A stretch of DNA of 64,000 nucleotides from Lingula anatina (lineage: Eukaryota > Brachiopoda > Lingulata > Lingulida > Lingulidae), in the NCBI RefSeq assembly GCF_001039355.2, contig NW_019775585.1:233375-297374 (forward strand), written 5' to 3'. Numbering within the stretch: position 1 is the stretch's first letter; each line of letters begins with the position of its first letter. A program made the translations under genes and the position numbers. The notes beneath the pieces were generated by a model. That model was given only the letters and a program-made list of their open reading frames with translations. It searched no databases and was not told the DNA's origin. Positions 48,579 to 62,348 of the stretch are shown here, in pieces.

Positions 48579-49181
48579 AGGGAATACAGCCAAAGACATG
48601 GCATACAGTAGCACTTTTGCTATACACGTCAATGTCGATGTAACGAATGCCTGTCTTCTTTCTTCACTTGATGCTGAAGTTATTAAAAAAATTAAAGTTT
48701 ACAAATTAGCTGATTGCTTTCTTAATGTCAAGATTTTGTCAAAGTAAAAAACACCGTTCATTGTTAATAGTTTAATGTTTACAGCAGTTAGAATTCCCCA
48801 ACACTACAAAACGTCGGGATCTGAATAAAAAGGAAAAAAAAACACGATAAAATTCGGAAGCTGGTTCTTACTCGTAGTGTCAATCTCTCTGCATAACAGA
48901 GGACCATGCCACACAACCCAATCCTGCTAGGGATTACGCTTGGCCAATGTCGGGTTGTCTCATCCTTCTGTAAGCCAGCTCACAGTGTTGCACTAAGATA
49001 TAACACGCATAATATTGTCGATGTTTCAAGTGTTTTCGGATTTCAATTTTGAGTTGAACTGTGATTTTGTAACTTTTAAGAGCGGGAAATAAATATTATT
49101 AGTTTAAAAATTAACTGCCGGTATAAGTTACTGGAATTCTTATCCTGCCTGATACGTTATGTTTGACTGGTCGGCTCATGC

Positions 49182-49360
49182 CTAAGGACCTGTTCAGAAC
49201 CGGTCATGGCGTACACTTGAAAATTAATTCCCGCCTCCTACGCGCGCCGTCCCTGCAGAGGCAGAGCAATTGAATCTCGGCATGCTTTCAAGTGGGCGCG
49301 CCATGTTGTATCCGAGGAGTAGTTTGTCCACGAATCAACTGGTCCTTAGCAGGTCCTTAG
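49182..49360. mobile_element. MITE-like element with perfect 11-bp terminal inverted repeats
   Basis: Bounded by CTAAGGACCTG and its exact reverse complement CAGGTCCTTAG, 179 bp apart. An inner inverted CACTTGAAA/TTTCAAGTG pair adds support. Confidence 0.55.
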
Positions 49361-49489
49361 TTGAAACCTCTTCATCAAAATAACGCGAATCAGAGCTGAA
49401 AACCTGCAGTGAGACCTTTTTTCTTTGGCGGCGTCTCTTGCTGCAGGAGCGAATTATGTTTAACTGCTTAGGTCTCTCGCCTAAGGGAC

Positions 49490-49592
49490 CATTCAGATCG
49501 AGAAGGGCCGAGGTCTAGCTAGGCCGCGACCTAAATATGGCGGACCTACATGAAAGGAAGACTGCTTAATCCTTTAATGGTCTCTTGTATTT
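49490..49592. mobile_element. Truncated relative of the 46026-46267 MITE
   Basis: Shares the core GACCTAAATATGGCGGAC and ACATGAAAGGAA with the left half of the 46 kb element, then diverges. The right terminal repeat is missing. Confidence 0.6.
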
Positions 49593-50759
49593 GTATAGTC
49601 CGTAAAATTGTTACATTTACCGGCGACTGTTGCAATCATACTATTCTTCGTATTTTTTTACTCCTGCCTGAAATAATTATTGTCTAAAAACGACCACAAA
49701 ATTGATTTTGCAAAACACTCACTGAATTGAGTTTTTGCCTTTCTGCCAATAATGCAGCGACATGAGTGTTATTTTGTTTTTCTACAGGTAGGTCATGCCT
49801 TACAGCTAATCCACTAATAGAAGCTTTTATCTTTTAGGCATAGATGCAGATGTGTTTTTCAATGGAAACAAAAAGCAATCATAGTGATTTATCCACAATC
49901 AATTTTATGCAAGGTGTTTTTAGACTCAGTGCTGTATGCATTGTACATTTGGGTTACTGTTGATGTGTGCGGGTTTATTACATTTATAGCAAACATCTAT
50001 GACTGCTAGTGATTGAGGCTGCTGGTTACTGTTTTTTGTTTTTACTTTTTTTACAAAAATAAAAAAAATTCACCACAAACTATTAAAAAATGTACAATTC
50101 TGGGTGAATTTTTACTTAATTCTGTTCAATTCAGTAATGCATCTTCGCAGAGATTACACCCCAAATCCCTAATATCATACATGCAGAATTTTCATGAAAT
50201 TCAGCATGTTAGATTAATTACAAAAGTATATAGAAACAATCATTTTACGAAGCCGATTTTGTGGCGAGCTAAAACGAGTTATTGAATTGAACAGTTCTCA
50301 ACCATTTATTCGTCCGAAATCAATTTAACACGTGGGGCATTTTTTGCTCTTATTGAGCCACTCTTACCTTACAAATAAAATATTAATCATTGGAATTAAA
50401 CACATTTCTTTTAGCTCTTTTAACATGTTATCAATATCTGGTTGCATTGATATCCATAAACACTATTGTGTTTTCTTGTTTGACGATTCACCGGCCACAA
50501 AGGCGACTCTATTATCCGATAAAATACATTGACAGAAAACATACCATTAACCTGGCGATTTGCCACTATAAAGAAACGAAGGAGAACCGATCGATTGTTC
50601 ACTGCCGTATAAAAGGTTTGGCGATAATTTGCCGACAAACCCTATCCGATAACTAAAAAGATCCCTGAAACCTTTGTCGACCCTTTGGAATTGCAAGAAG
50701 AGGACGCTGGATGCCTTTAATGTTTTTGGTAGTGCTGTGAGCAAGAAAAAGACACTGAA

Positions 50760-53700
50760 ATGTCTTTAATGTGTTTTTGGGCAGTGCTGTGGGTTTTTAC
50801 GGTGTTCCAGGATCACGCCCTGGCTGATGCCATAGCCTCGTGCAGACCTACCACAGGAGGAAGTTCCACCACAGTTCGGGTGGCACCTGAATATGAAGTC
50901 CCGGTTTATCTGGCAGAATATCCCGCCGTTTCCAACCTCAACTGTCTCGCGCACTGCCCATCTTACAATAACTGCCAGTCCACGTACTTTGATGAACGCG
51001 CCAAGAGATGTTACATTCTTGGTATTCAGCAGGAGACGACTGGGTATGAGACGAGCAGCGTGGTTGAGAGTGGAGGGGTGGTGACCAATCTGCAGGCGCA
51101 GGCGGTGAGTGTTATTTTGGGTGGTGTCGCTTAATGAATGGTATCGAATAGTCAAACACAGTATGGCAACTAGTATCTTATTTATTTAATGTAGCATATT
51201 AAGAATTTGGGTCTGATTTTTGTTGCCTTTCCGCCCACACCTATTTCTCCTCACTTGGAAGTTTGACAAAACGCGGATCTAACACGTGAAGCTGGTGAGA
51301 AGTCTGTAGCTACAGTAAAAGAGTGAACTGATTTAGTAAATATATCAGTGAATATCTCGTGTAAAATCTCTCTGTGTCGTTCTGGTAGAAGGAACCTATC
51401 CTCAGCGGCAAATAAACCATCCTCTGTTGTAAATGTTTGTCTTAATTTGCTTATCACCCATGAAGACTGTTTTTCGAAGGTGGTTCTGTGCTATTTTCAC
51501 TCTTTGATGATAGACCGAGACACCGATAAAGAATGACTCTTTTCATAAAACAATATGGTGAAGCGTAGAGAAATAAACTAAATGTAAAAAAGAAACGAAT
51601 ACCTTGAAATATTTTTCTTTATTCCATTTTCCATTTAAACCAAATTCAATGGGATAGGATAAGATTGATACATAACACCCTTTTCGAGCTCTGAATTTCT
51701 AATTTTCACCTCCATCTCCATTTCCAAAGGAGCCCGAAAGTTACAAACTTCAAAGACCGGTTTATAGAAATAGTGTCACTGGTCCCGGATAAAACATGTC
51801 ATTATAAAAGTAACAAAGGTATTGTGCAGTTCCTCATCTGAATATAAAAATCGAAAGAAACAGTGAAAGAAATCGTACTAATTGTGAAAGAAATCTTATT
51901 GTGACACGCATACGTTTTCCAGCTCACATTGTGTTCTTTATTTTCCTTTTTCGGAACCCCCGTATGACGAAACTGCGGTCTCGTGTAGCAAATAGTCCAC
52001 CCTCCATTTAATTATACAGGTTAGAGTTAGCCTGACGTACATGTAAGTGGGTCGAAATCTCGGGCGAGTCTTACCTCTTCAATTTAATTGGAACCTGACC
52101 GTCTATTATGGAGGACTACCTGTCACGTCATACCGGTATTGGCAGTATTCATCCACCCGGTAAACATATGTAATGAACTTTTTAGAAATAACTACACTTT
52201 TTTGATATTTAAGTCAAAAAAAATCGAATTTTGTTCAGACTTAATGTAATTCGACCACCATGTACTTGCACAGTGGGTTTGCACACACAGGAAAACATGA
52301 AGAAAACCAATATTATCTAGCTATTTTTTCGACAAAAACTCATTATATCAATCAATTGATATTGACTCCTTTTTAGAACGTGAAAGGGGCTTTCAACAGT
52401 AACCATGAGTGCAACGATAAAAACAGCGACTCATCGATTGATGACGAATGTCTCAAAAAATAAATGTTCATTGCTTTTTATTATTTTTTTATATAGTTCT
52501 AAACATTAATGTGATAATGGAAGACATGACGTGGTTGTTAACACTTAATAAAGTAATATTTTGAATTTTCATAGAAATTTTAACATTTCAACCAGAGAAA
52601 ATTGCTGTCTGTACATTAGTTCTCAAAATGCATCTTTTTTTATTATCACGACATCAGTCTCCATTTCCGAATGTCTTAAAAGTTAGAAACTGATAAACCG
52701 TATCTGATGCGACAGGAAAGGGATCAATACTTCTTTGGTTTAAGTTACCTGTAGAACTTCTGTATTAATTAAGCGGTCGTCTGCCTGTAAAAATTAAGGA
52801 TATCCCATACAAGAACTACTTGTGTTTATCTTCTTGTTGCACTTGATAAATGAAGCGTGTGATTAGCTAACGTTGTAAGTTTAAGACGTTACTAAGAGCC
52901 TTTTTGCATTGGGCGTAGAGCCTAAGAGTTTCAGTATTGTCCACTTACATCTATATTATAACAGCAGATCAGCCGATGTCTTTCACGTTTTTCTCCCATA
53001 CTACAACGATTTGTTGACAACTGGAAGGTGTTAGCAATTCCTTATGGTAGTGGTAAGTTAGTGGTCGTAGTTTGAATTTGATGATAAGTTTATAACTGAT
53101 AAAAATATATTTTGAAAGTATTTTCTAGCCTTCGGCAATTTCTGTAAAACTTCGGCTTGTGTGACAGGTATCATGTATTGTCAATAACACTGCATCAGAT
53201 AGCAGAATTTGCTGGCTACCTTTAATATCACTGGCTGCCAAACACGTTGGACTTCCTGCATAGTGTTGCTAGCAAGTCAGACAGACATATAAATGACTAA
53301 TTACTATATTAATAAATTGAACTAAATTTTAGAATAAATAAATGATTTTTAATAAATTAAAATTAATGAATGGAACACCACCGAAATCTGATCGTTTCTT
53401 TACTTAGCCCTCTCCCGACAGTATCTTGAAATTTCATCATAACCCAATTTTCCATAACGTTGCTCACAGACTACCGGACAAACAGACAGATAAAAACAAC
53501 CAAAAATACGACTTCCCTGGGAGAGATTATGAGGGCAACACAAACGATTCCATTTATGACAAGAAGTGAAAGTTAATGGGAATTTCACACAGCGCAGTCG
53601 GGGTGGCCCATAGCCATGTTACCGTCTCTAGAGTGGACCATCCAACAATTCAATTAAGCCCTCATCCGTTTTAATGTCGCTGTGCAAGGGCCGATCCACG

Positions 53701-54287
53701 GGCGGGAGACATTGTGCATGAAAACAAATATACACTCCTCGTCTACTTCACACCACATCTGCATGTTTAGTTGCAAAATATGTTTTCGTAACAGGTTAAC
53801 GCACTCGCGGAGTCAACCTACAGCGAGTGTGCCAACTCTCCTTGTTCAGAGGCGGGCCGATGTCGGGCCACGTGTGACACCAGGGAGGTCTACTGTGTAG
53901 GTAGGTGAATCTATTGCTGCAGTACTTCCGCTTTGTCCGTGTTTGTCCGTTTCTGCACCGTCACGTTTGCTTGTCGTCAATTGTCTTAGGTAAAACTGAG
54001 ATTCCTGTGCGTCTATGTATGTATTTTTATTGTTGTTATATTATAAAAGCGATGAGTCCACCACCCATGCCCAATAAAAAGTTTGCTTTGTTCACATGAA
54101 CATGCAAGTATAAAATTAGATAAAGTTATTTTTGCGACAGTGTCATGTTAGAGACAATAAATTTTCAACTATTCAAAAGCCAACGACCGATACGAAGCAG
54201 TAAACCAAAAGAGAGAACCTGCTTGCGAATTCTGCCCTTACACTCACCATACTTCACATTGATTCTACATGTAGCAGCACGTATTTG

Positions 54288-54383
<96 letters not shown>

Positions 54384-54823
54384 CTACAGAGTCTAATATA
54401 TCTAGGTAATGGGATTGGACAATTATGTGATAAATTTTCATTTTTAAATCTTTTATATTAAATATTTTAATAAAAGTATTAAGTGGCTACGAAAATAATC
54501 AATATTTCTTTTAACATAACGTTAAAGAATAATATTCTATCATTTCCAGGCGACCTGTCGGACTGTGAAGAGACGCCATTTTCTAACATATACGAGTGGA
54601 CCACGACGACCTCCAAGAGCGTCGGCACTGGAACTGCGTTTGTACGTTCGCCCTTTATGTCTTTACTCACAGTTTGACAGAACTTGTTTTGTAGAGATTA
54701 AATAGAGAAAATGTCACTTGGCTGGCGGTTTGCAATGGTTATCATGAAATATCAAAGAGCTACATGAGAGGATATGATATAATTAAATAATATGGAGAGT
54801 GTACAGTGTGTAGTGTGAATATA

Positions 54824-54861
<38 letters not shown>

Positions 54862-56792
54862 TAAGATAAGCTATAAAAACCATTTCTTGATAGCAAGTTG
54901 ACGTTTTGCTTATAGCCTTTTCATATACAAAAAGATATATTTAGCCTTGTCGATGATGTGTATTGCAGACCATATCATATACCAAAAAGAAAGGAGCAGA
55001 AACTGGTCTTTACCTCAAATGGAGTGGGACCATGAGATCAGCGTATAACGTTGCGGGCGGATGCACGTACTGGGTCTTCATGATTGACGGATCAGAATGT
55101 GCTGATCCTGGGCGCATCCGGTACGCAGAGTATCACTCCCAAGCTAGAAACCACTTGAAACACACGGAGTGTAAGTTCTTTATTTCTGAACTGTGTATAA
55201 GCGCATGTGTTAGAATGGATATATGGAGAAAGGTTGCTGTCAAATAGAACATGTAATTTTTAAGTGGGCGTTTCAGGACAGGACATGTGTCTATATAGGC
55301 CTATACTTGTTGCTATATCTTCTGGATTTCATTTTGTATTATTTCATTACTCATCTTTTTTTTTCTGAAAGAGAAATTAGCATTTCTATTGTTACAATTT
55401 TGAAAAAGTCTGAAATGTCATGATAGAAATTCTAAAACAAAGTTATTTATCGTGCCGTAAATGTAGATGTATATTTATTCATAGACACCTCATTACCAGG
55501 ACGTCATTAGTAATCTAAAGGTATGTTCTTTTTCCTAACATATTTCCAACGGCATTAATATTCTAATATTTGTTTTTCTCTTAGTTTTCGGTATCTGTAA
55601 TAACATAGCAGCCGGAGTGAGATCAATTTCTCTGTCAACTGTTAGATGTAGCACAGATCGAAGTAACCATGTTGGATGGAACGCTAGAAGCAGGATAACC
55701 GTGGCCGAAGTAGAATACGGCGTCGGCTCTGGTAAAAGAACAGAATCTTTATTTTCAGTATTGGTAGAAAACTGGGAGAATCGCTCTAGTGCAATTATAC
55801 GCCGATGTGATGATGACTGTATCTCTGTTCCTTAAGCCCATGTTCTAATGCCTCATCAATATTCACCATTAGTGCTTAGAACTTCCTTTGTACTGGGGCT
55901 CTGACGGCGTCTCACTTCTCTATAATTTTCCCTAATCTCCACAGTTTCGTTAATACCCCCAGTACCATGATAATACTTAAAGTGTTGAGTTACCGACAGA
56001 CTCTGATAACGCAGAGGAAGAACATTCACCTGTTCAATCCAAAAGGGCTTCCAGGTTGCGCACCTGCCAACAATAAGATGCCCCTTCACAACAAATCGAA
56101 TTCATTGACTTAATTGTTATCAAATCAAGAGAGAGAGAGAGAGAGCTAGAGAGAGAATATAACGCTAACAAAAGCCCCTTTAAAACTCGTAAATGTACCG
56201 TTTTAAGATGAAATCTGTGCATTTCGTAAACGTACCATTTATTTTTCAGGTGCATGCGCCTCGCTCTCCACATTTAACATTCAATATCTGAACAAATACC
56301 GCTACTCCAGCACAAGAAGTGAAAATGTCCATATTGTAAGTAAAATACTTTATTCACGTTAGTGTTGGCTGAAACCGTGTTTACACCTTAGCACAGCAAC
56401 AATATTTTGTTCTAAGATACTATGGATGTACTTATATGCATCCTTTTGCTTTAATTTACCGCACAGACAAAACTGAGGCTCTCAGTAAAAATCATTTAAA
56501 TGTAGTCAAATGTTCAACTTCCTCGCCCACAACAACACACGCAGTGGTGTAATTAGTTGTGCAACTATTTTCTAGAGCGAGACATTCCGGAAGAGGGCCA
56601 GTGATACCGCACTTGTCGTTCATTATTCTGGAAATTTGTATGTGTCCGGAAGCCCGGTTTGTTCGCGATGGTACTTTAAGTTTAATGGAGCAGAATGCCA
56701 AAATCCAGGCACAGTCGATATGGTTTTCTACACGCAGGGGGAAACCTCAGTTCACAGGGGATATGCAGGTAGGCTTTTTTCCTTTTTTCAGA

Positions 56793-56824
<32 letters not shown>

Positions 56825-59237
56825 ATGCAAAGGTGTGCAAGAGAACACATGTTTGTAAAATACTAGTAGTTCATATAGAAACAAGTTCAATTTTAATTGC
56901 TTACTCTAGTCGAATAACTTATCACATGCAGTGATGCAAACCATTGGACGGATTAAACTCCCTCCTATGACAACCGCTTGATAAAGTGTATCCCTCTGAC
57001 TTGGGAGCCGCGTATTAAAAAGTTGTTGGCGTTGAAGTACGTCTATATTGTACTACCCACATCCCCAATGTACACGTTGATAGGTTGCCTAGAGGTTATG
57101 TAATAGTGAAATTAAAATTATGGGCACCCTTGTACCAATGTTCATAATTGCGGAAGGGGTGATACTTTTTTTTTGCTAGGGGAGTATATATACTTTGTCT
57201 GTGTAGCCTGAAGCCATAATTTCTATCTTCAGTACACGGACTATGTGAAGGACTTGCGGCAGGGACGGTTACGGTTTCCCTTCACGTTGGAGCCTGTTAC
57301 GATAGCTATAGTGCAGGCAATCCCCATACCGGTTGGAATCAAGAGAACTTGCTGATCATGGAGGAGTCGCGTCTTGGCAATGATATAAGTGCTGGTGAGT
57401 ATTTAATGTGAATTAACATAGGTCCCCTTTATATGGAACGTTATATTTAAGCGATACAGCTGCACCGGCGTGTTTTCAGAGGGTTTTTCGGAGCAACTAT
57501 GTTGTGGGAATTGAGGGACTTCACTTCCCTTCAGAAGTTTAATTCTCCTTCTTATTGTCTTGTTGAGTGCTAGGGATCAGTTTAAGTGTCTCTCTTGTTC
57601 ACAGTAAGAGCCAGATTATTTAACCTCTCAAAACATGCTGCTCAACTGTCTCTAAGATAACGATCGATGTAAAAATCCTGTGCAGAAGCTAACGTGCCTG
57701 AAAAGTATGATCACGTTGAAAAGGATTCTAGAACAATCCCACCCGGACAATTGCCCCCCCCCCCCCAACACACACACACATACACTGCAGTTGAATTATT
57801 TGTTTTGAGGTATTTATATATTACTTAAATATTTTACGTAATAGAAGAAAAAAGACAGAAAATGAAACGAAAACAAAATATTGGCAGGGGGAAGTGGTGA
57901 AACAATTAAAACTGGCAGTTAGTTCACCAAAAGGATATCTCGATGCCAGATGGATCGTCCTGATACTGGAAAAAAGCAATATCAGGTTAGGGAGTGTAGC
58001 ATATCCTGGTATCAGTGAAAATAAGAAATCACAGATTTACTTCTTCTCATCCTATTCTTAAATCTTTCCAGTTCTCACCCCAAATGGTCACGCATATCGT
58101 CTCCCAGTGGTGAACAGACAGCACGGGTGGTGGCTCAACCTTGACAACGGGAACAATAATGCACTCATCAAGGTGAGCTATATGTACACGGGTCGTTTTG
58201 GTTATTCTATGAATTGGCATATTGTGACGTCATTGTGTCGTGAATTTCTGCCTGTCGTTAATGACGATGTGCACTCAGTTGAAATATTTCCATATTTTCT
58301 TTAGGCGTTCGTGTACAACAAAGTGTATACGGACAGTGGCATTAATGTCATATGGAGTTTCAACTGTCGTATCCTTGGAAACCCAAATTGTGGACGCTGG
58401 TACGTGACGTTTAACGGAACCGCGTGTAGCAACCCAGGCAGTATTGAGCGGGTGATGCACGAGGGCGGTCCTTCGGAGGCCAACTGGCTACAGCCGTGTG
58501 TATGTAAGTATGTTTTGTAGTGGTAACCTTGCTGCCATGTACAGACCTAACACCAACCGCAGAAATGTCCTCTGTTGGTGCGTTTCCAAATTGCGACTGA
58601 CTTTTTCTGGAACACGTTTCTTTATAAAGATAAATCAGATATATGGGGGGGGGGGGGGGGGGGGGGGCTCACTACTGCATTGCAGTGAAGCGCTAAATGA
58701 AACGTTCTGAGTTTACTGGTTTCTGTTCCTAATTTATGGTGTTTTTAATGTCAACTATCTACACTGTAAGGAATGTAACAATAGAGATCAGTGATAATAC
58801 TAATTATTATGCATATTATAGACTGATCATGACTCTATAATGCCCTGGCGAGTTCAGGCCAGTCATAAAAAGTGCTACTTCTTTCCCCAGATCCCATCAT
58901 TGCTATAGCTATATTGAATAGTTAAGGAGGATGTCTTTCTTATTAACGTCACAATTTGAGAGAGACACTTTAGTTAACAAAGTATAACTTTATTTTACAT
59001 CTTCAAAACATGTCAATTCAATGAAATAAAAACAGATAGCCTTTTTCATCTTTCTCAAGCTAAATGAAGTGTTTTGGCTTTGTTTCAGTGGACGGAATCT
59101 GCCACGACATTCCCAGCGGCCCAACAAGTGTGGAGCTAAGAACCGCGCCCTGTTCTGGTTATTCTGGTCATGGAATGTACACTGGGTGGAGATCCACCAC
59201 CAACGTAATTGTCGAAGAAGTGTTTGTAGGCGTTTAA
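50760..59237 (+). CDS. Secreted PAN/EGF protein with three tandem CTHRC1-type domains
   Basis: Eleven exons close in frame to 593 aa: 50760-51104, 53795-53900, 54550-54641, 54969-55170, 55585-55731, 56250-56335, 56576-56768, 57233-57394, 58072-58172, 58305-58503 and 59089-59237. Residues 1 to about 22 are a signal peptide. Exon 1 ends with a PAN/Apple-like module (CLAHCPSYNNC, CYIL). Exon 2 encodes an EGF-like cysteine cluster (CANSPCSEAGRC). Residues about 151-297, 298-444 and 445-593 are three repeats of the C-terminal domain of CTHRC1 (collagen triple helix repeat-containing 1), recognised by RWYFKFNGAEC, PGTVDM, GLCEGL and GWNQEN-type motifs. No Gly-X-Y collagen segment is present. Each repeat is encoded by three exons with phases 1-0, 0-1 and 1-1. 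The protein is probably extracellular; its binding partner is unknown. A likely poly(A) signal is at 60234-60239. Confidence 0.88.
54289..54383. repeat. (CA)n-(TA)n-T(n) compound microsatellite
   Basis: CA units run to about 54320, TA units to about 54366, then a T run. It lies in intron 2 of the CTHRC1-type gene. Confidence 0.9.
58645..58667. repeat. Poly(G) tract
   Basis: About 23 consecutive G bases in the last intron of the CTHRC1-type gene, a likely site of length error. Confidence 0.85.
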
Positions 59238-60664
59238 ATACTATTCGCATTATTATCTTATTATTTTATCATTATTCTTTTTATTATAAGTTCTGAATGT
59301 AGGGAGCAAATTATACACCACCAATGGACTCAGTCGCATTTATAAGTAAAATAAAGAGTGCGTATGTATTCAATCTTAATCTTTGCCATGCGGATAAGAC
59401 AGGTGTTTCAGAACTTTTCTACAAAATACATTTGGCTAGTTCAGGTGAACCAGAGAGTTAACCTCAGAAGTAGCCATTCAAGTATTTTTCTCCAGAATTT
59501 GATTTATAAAGCGCGCACATGAAAGTGCACATACAAGTGAAAAGGTATCCGCAATGTATAATTTACCGGACAGATCCATTCTTGTAACTGTCTGGTTATG
59601 GATGTCCCATATCAACATTTTTTTCTATTTGCCTCACCCTTGAATGGGAATTTTTAGGTGTATTGCTGCAATTTGCATATTGAGATTTTAGCCAACTTAT
59701 TGTCTGCTGTGCACGTATATTTGTCATGTGTCTTAACTGCAATTTTTAAAGGTTAATTAATGTTTAACGAACCCTATATTATAAACAATTAAAGCTGATG
59801 AGGTTGATTTCCGACCGCTCCGACCCAAAACATCACAAAAGATCATGAGGTTGAAAAAAGAAGTATGGAGACCACACATTAAGTCTTCAGTTTCTTTACG
59901 TCAAGTGGGACCCTTTTGGTAGGCCATAATGCCAATGTTTTGTATTGTAGTAATACGAATTATGTTAATACTATTTATTAATAGTAATTATAACAATTAG
60001 ATTGTACACTAAAACAAGAGACAAAACAGCCAGATTATAAAATGAAAAAAAAAGACAAAATAATTGGATTTTACCATCAAATAAGATGGTATTAAATTGT
60101 TCAAGCTCAAAGTGTATGCAGCTTGATGTCCTGTGATTTGGTCAACTTTACACTCAAAACTACTTCTGCCCAACTTGACATGTACCTCTGTTGACAATGT
60201 GCGCTCTTGTAATTGCTTTAATTCATGTGAGTGAATAAAGTCGTGAACTCTGAATTTTCATGTTTTCTCTATCACCAACAGATTTCCTTGGCCGCGTATA
60301 TGCTACGAACGATATTCTACGAAGCATAACGGGAATAAAAGTGGGGACAATGTATGATTTTAAGTTAAATCTAATGTGTTTCATGTAGAATATCTACAAC
60401 CGTGTTCATAATAAATGCACGTAGAGCATTCAATTTGATTCCCCTTGTCTACAACGCAGTTTGTACTACGGTAAACTCGAGTTGTTATATTACGTCTATA
60501 TCTGGAGAGAGAGAATCGCATCAGAAGAGTCATCTCCCACTCGCTCAAAGCTCCAACCTCGGATCCTAGAAGATACCAGAAATGAGTACATGACTGTCAT
60601 TATTATAAAATAATCTGGCAACCCATAATTTGGATAAATACGTTGACATAACAAGAACACACAC

Positions 60665-60705
<41 letters not shown>

Positions 60706-62348
60706 AATATTAAAGTCGCACATTGCTTGTTTGCAATATATGGTTAAGGATCTTTTCAATCCTAGTTCGTTGTGTCCTCCCTGGGGAAATTTATTGGGAT
60801 ATTACCCTCTATCAGGGTCGCAGATTTCAGGGTCGCAGATTTCATTATGTGCACTTTTCTGTGACTCGCCACAGTGTAAAGAAGCCCCATCATTTAACAT
60901 CTCTGTGAATATCTAGTGAAAAATCAATCTTTGGCGCTGGTTGAGGGCACTGGGTTATTATCATACACAATAACCAACACTACCATATGACCGGGCCTTT
61001 TTGCCCTACTTCAAACTCCACACTATATGCTGAATGAAAAAATCCTTTATACGCCACATTTACGTATATATATATATATATATAACTGTGTTTGGGAATT
61101 CTAGTCAGCATTAAGGGTGTATATAGAGTAGAACAGTAAATCGTTGTTTTAAATTAAAATTCGTTTCAGAGCGTGGGGCCTGTTTCTTGAACGACGTAGG
61201 GTGCTCAGCCTAGATGCTGGAGGGCTGAAAGTCGACAATGCCATATGGATGTGACCTAGATAGTATATGTCTAGAATATAACAGTCTGAGTTGAGAGCGA
61301 GTTTCGGCTAAAAATAATTATTAAAAGGAGCCCTTGGGATTTGCTCGTCTTCTGTGGTAAGATAAGAAGAATAAAAAATAAACATGATCTCATAGGAGTC
61401 AATCTTTATTTGAACAGTTACAACGATGCGCTCAATTGAAAATTAGCACTATCGACACGTTTTGAAGCAAATTCTTTTATTACTTGTATTACTATGAATC
61501 TTTGATAGATTACGCGGATATAACTTTATTTACATGACTAAAATCGGGATCACGCCTTTGTCAATTTCTGTATCTTCATTGTCAGTTGTTTCATGAAGAA
61601 TGTTTACCATGCTGTTAGTGATCACCAAGACTTCGATTGCCATCCCAAACTTGAGCACAGTCCGTATGTGATAAAGAGATAAACAAATATCAATCCCACA
61701 ATACTGATATTGAAATAGGAATGAGAGCCTGAGGTACAAATGATGAACAAAGACAATGTCATTGTTTTTTGTGATCGCCTGGCTCTGGTTCTGTGAAAAT
61801 AAAACAATCGGGTGTACATTTACGGTTAACAAAGTCTTTGAAGAATAAAATATATCGACGGCGTTGCACTTTGTAAAGAATCACATTTGGCCAACTGTTA
61901 AAGAAGTTGCTAAAAGGTGTGGTAACAGTATATGCCTCGATGGGCAGGGTTTATAATTTCGCTTGTTCGAAATATATGTGGCTCTTTATTTGTGCAAATG
62001 TTTTTGGAACACCTACAATAAAGAAATAAGGTTGAACAATCAAATGCAATTTTGTTTTGCAATTTTGTTGCAATAACTATGGACAAACTGCCATCAACGT
62101 AGAATATACAGGTAGTTCGATATTAACCTGTCAATCATAACCAAAAGTACACTGTCGTTCTGCAAAGGTCATGTTTCAGGAAATACAGGATTTTGCTTTT
62201 GACTATCTGCAGTAGGCAAAATAAACAATCGGTTTTTAAAAGGAACTACAGCAATTAGCAAACATGCCATGATCAATGGATAAAAAAAGAAAAAAAGCAG
62301 TGTTCATCTGCAAGCTGGAATCACGAGGGAACACATGTAGACAGTAAA
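59238..62348. other. Intergenic between tandem CTHRC1-type paralogues
   Basis: Contains the 3' UTR of the upstream gene and an (AC)n run at 60668-60703. A short direct repeat of AGGGTCGCAGATTTC occurs near 60816-60845. No additional exon was recognised. Confidence 0.5.

Larger units (their letters stand above)
45302..50759. other. Intergenic region with repeat elements
   Basis: This holds the carrier 3' UTR, a C-rich run at 46382-46405, several inverted-repeat elements listed separately, and the upstream region of the CTHRC1-type gene. No exon with family resemblance was found on either strand. Confidence 0.5.

Noticed and set aside
60816..60845. Short tandem AGGGTCGCAGATTTC units as a possible CRISPR-like or regulatory array
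   Set aside because: Only two adjacent units without spacers; a chance or slippage duplication is sufficient.
61530..61832. 100-codon minus-strand open frame between the CTHRC1-type paralogues
   Set aside because: It has low-complexity hydrophobic composition, no splice partners and no recognisable domain.
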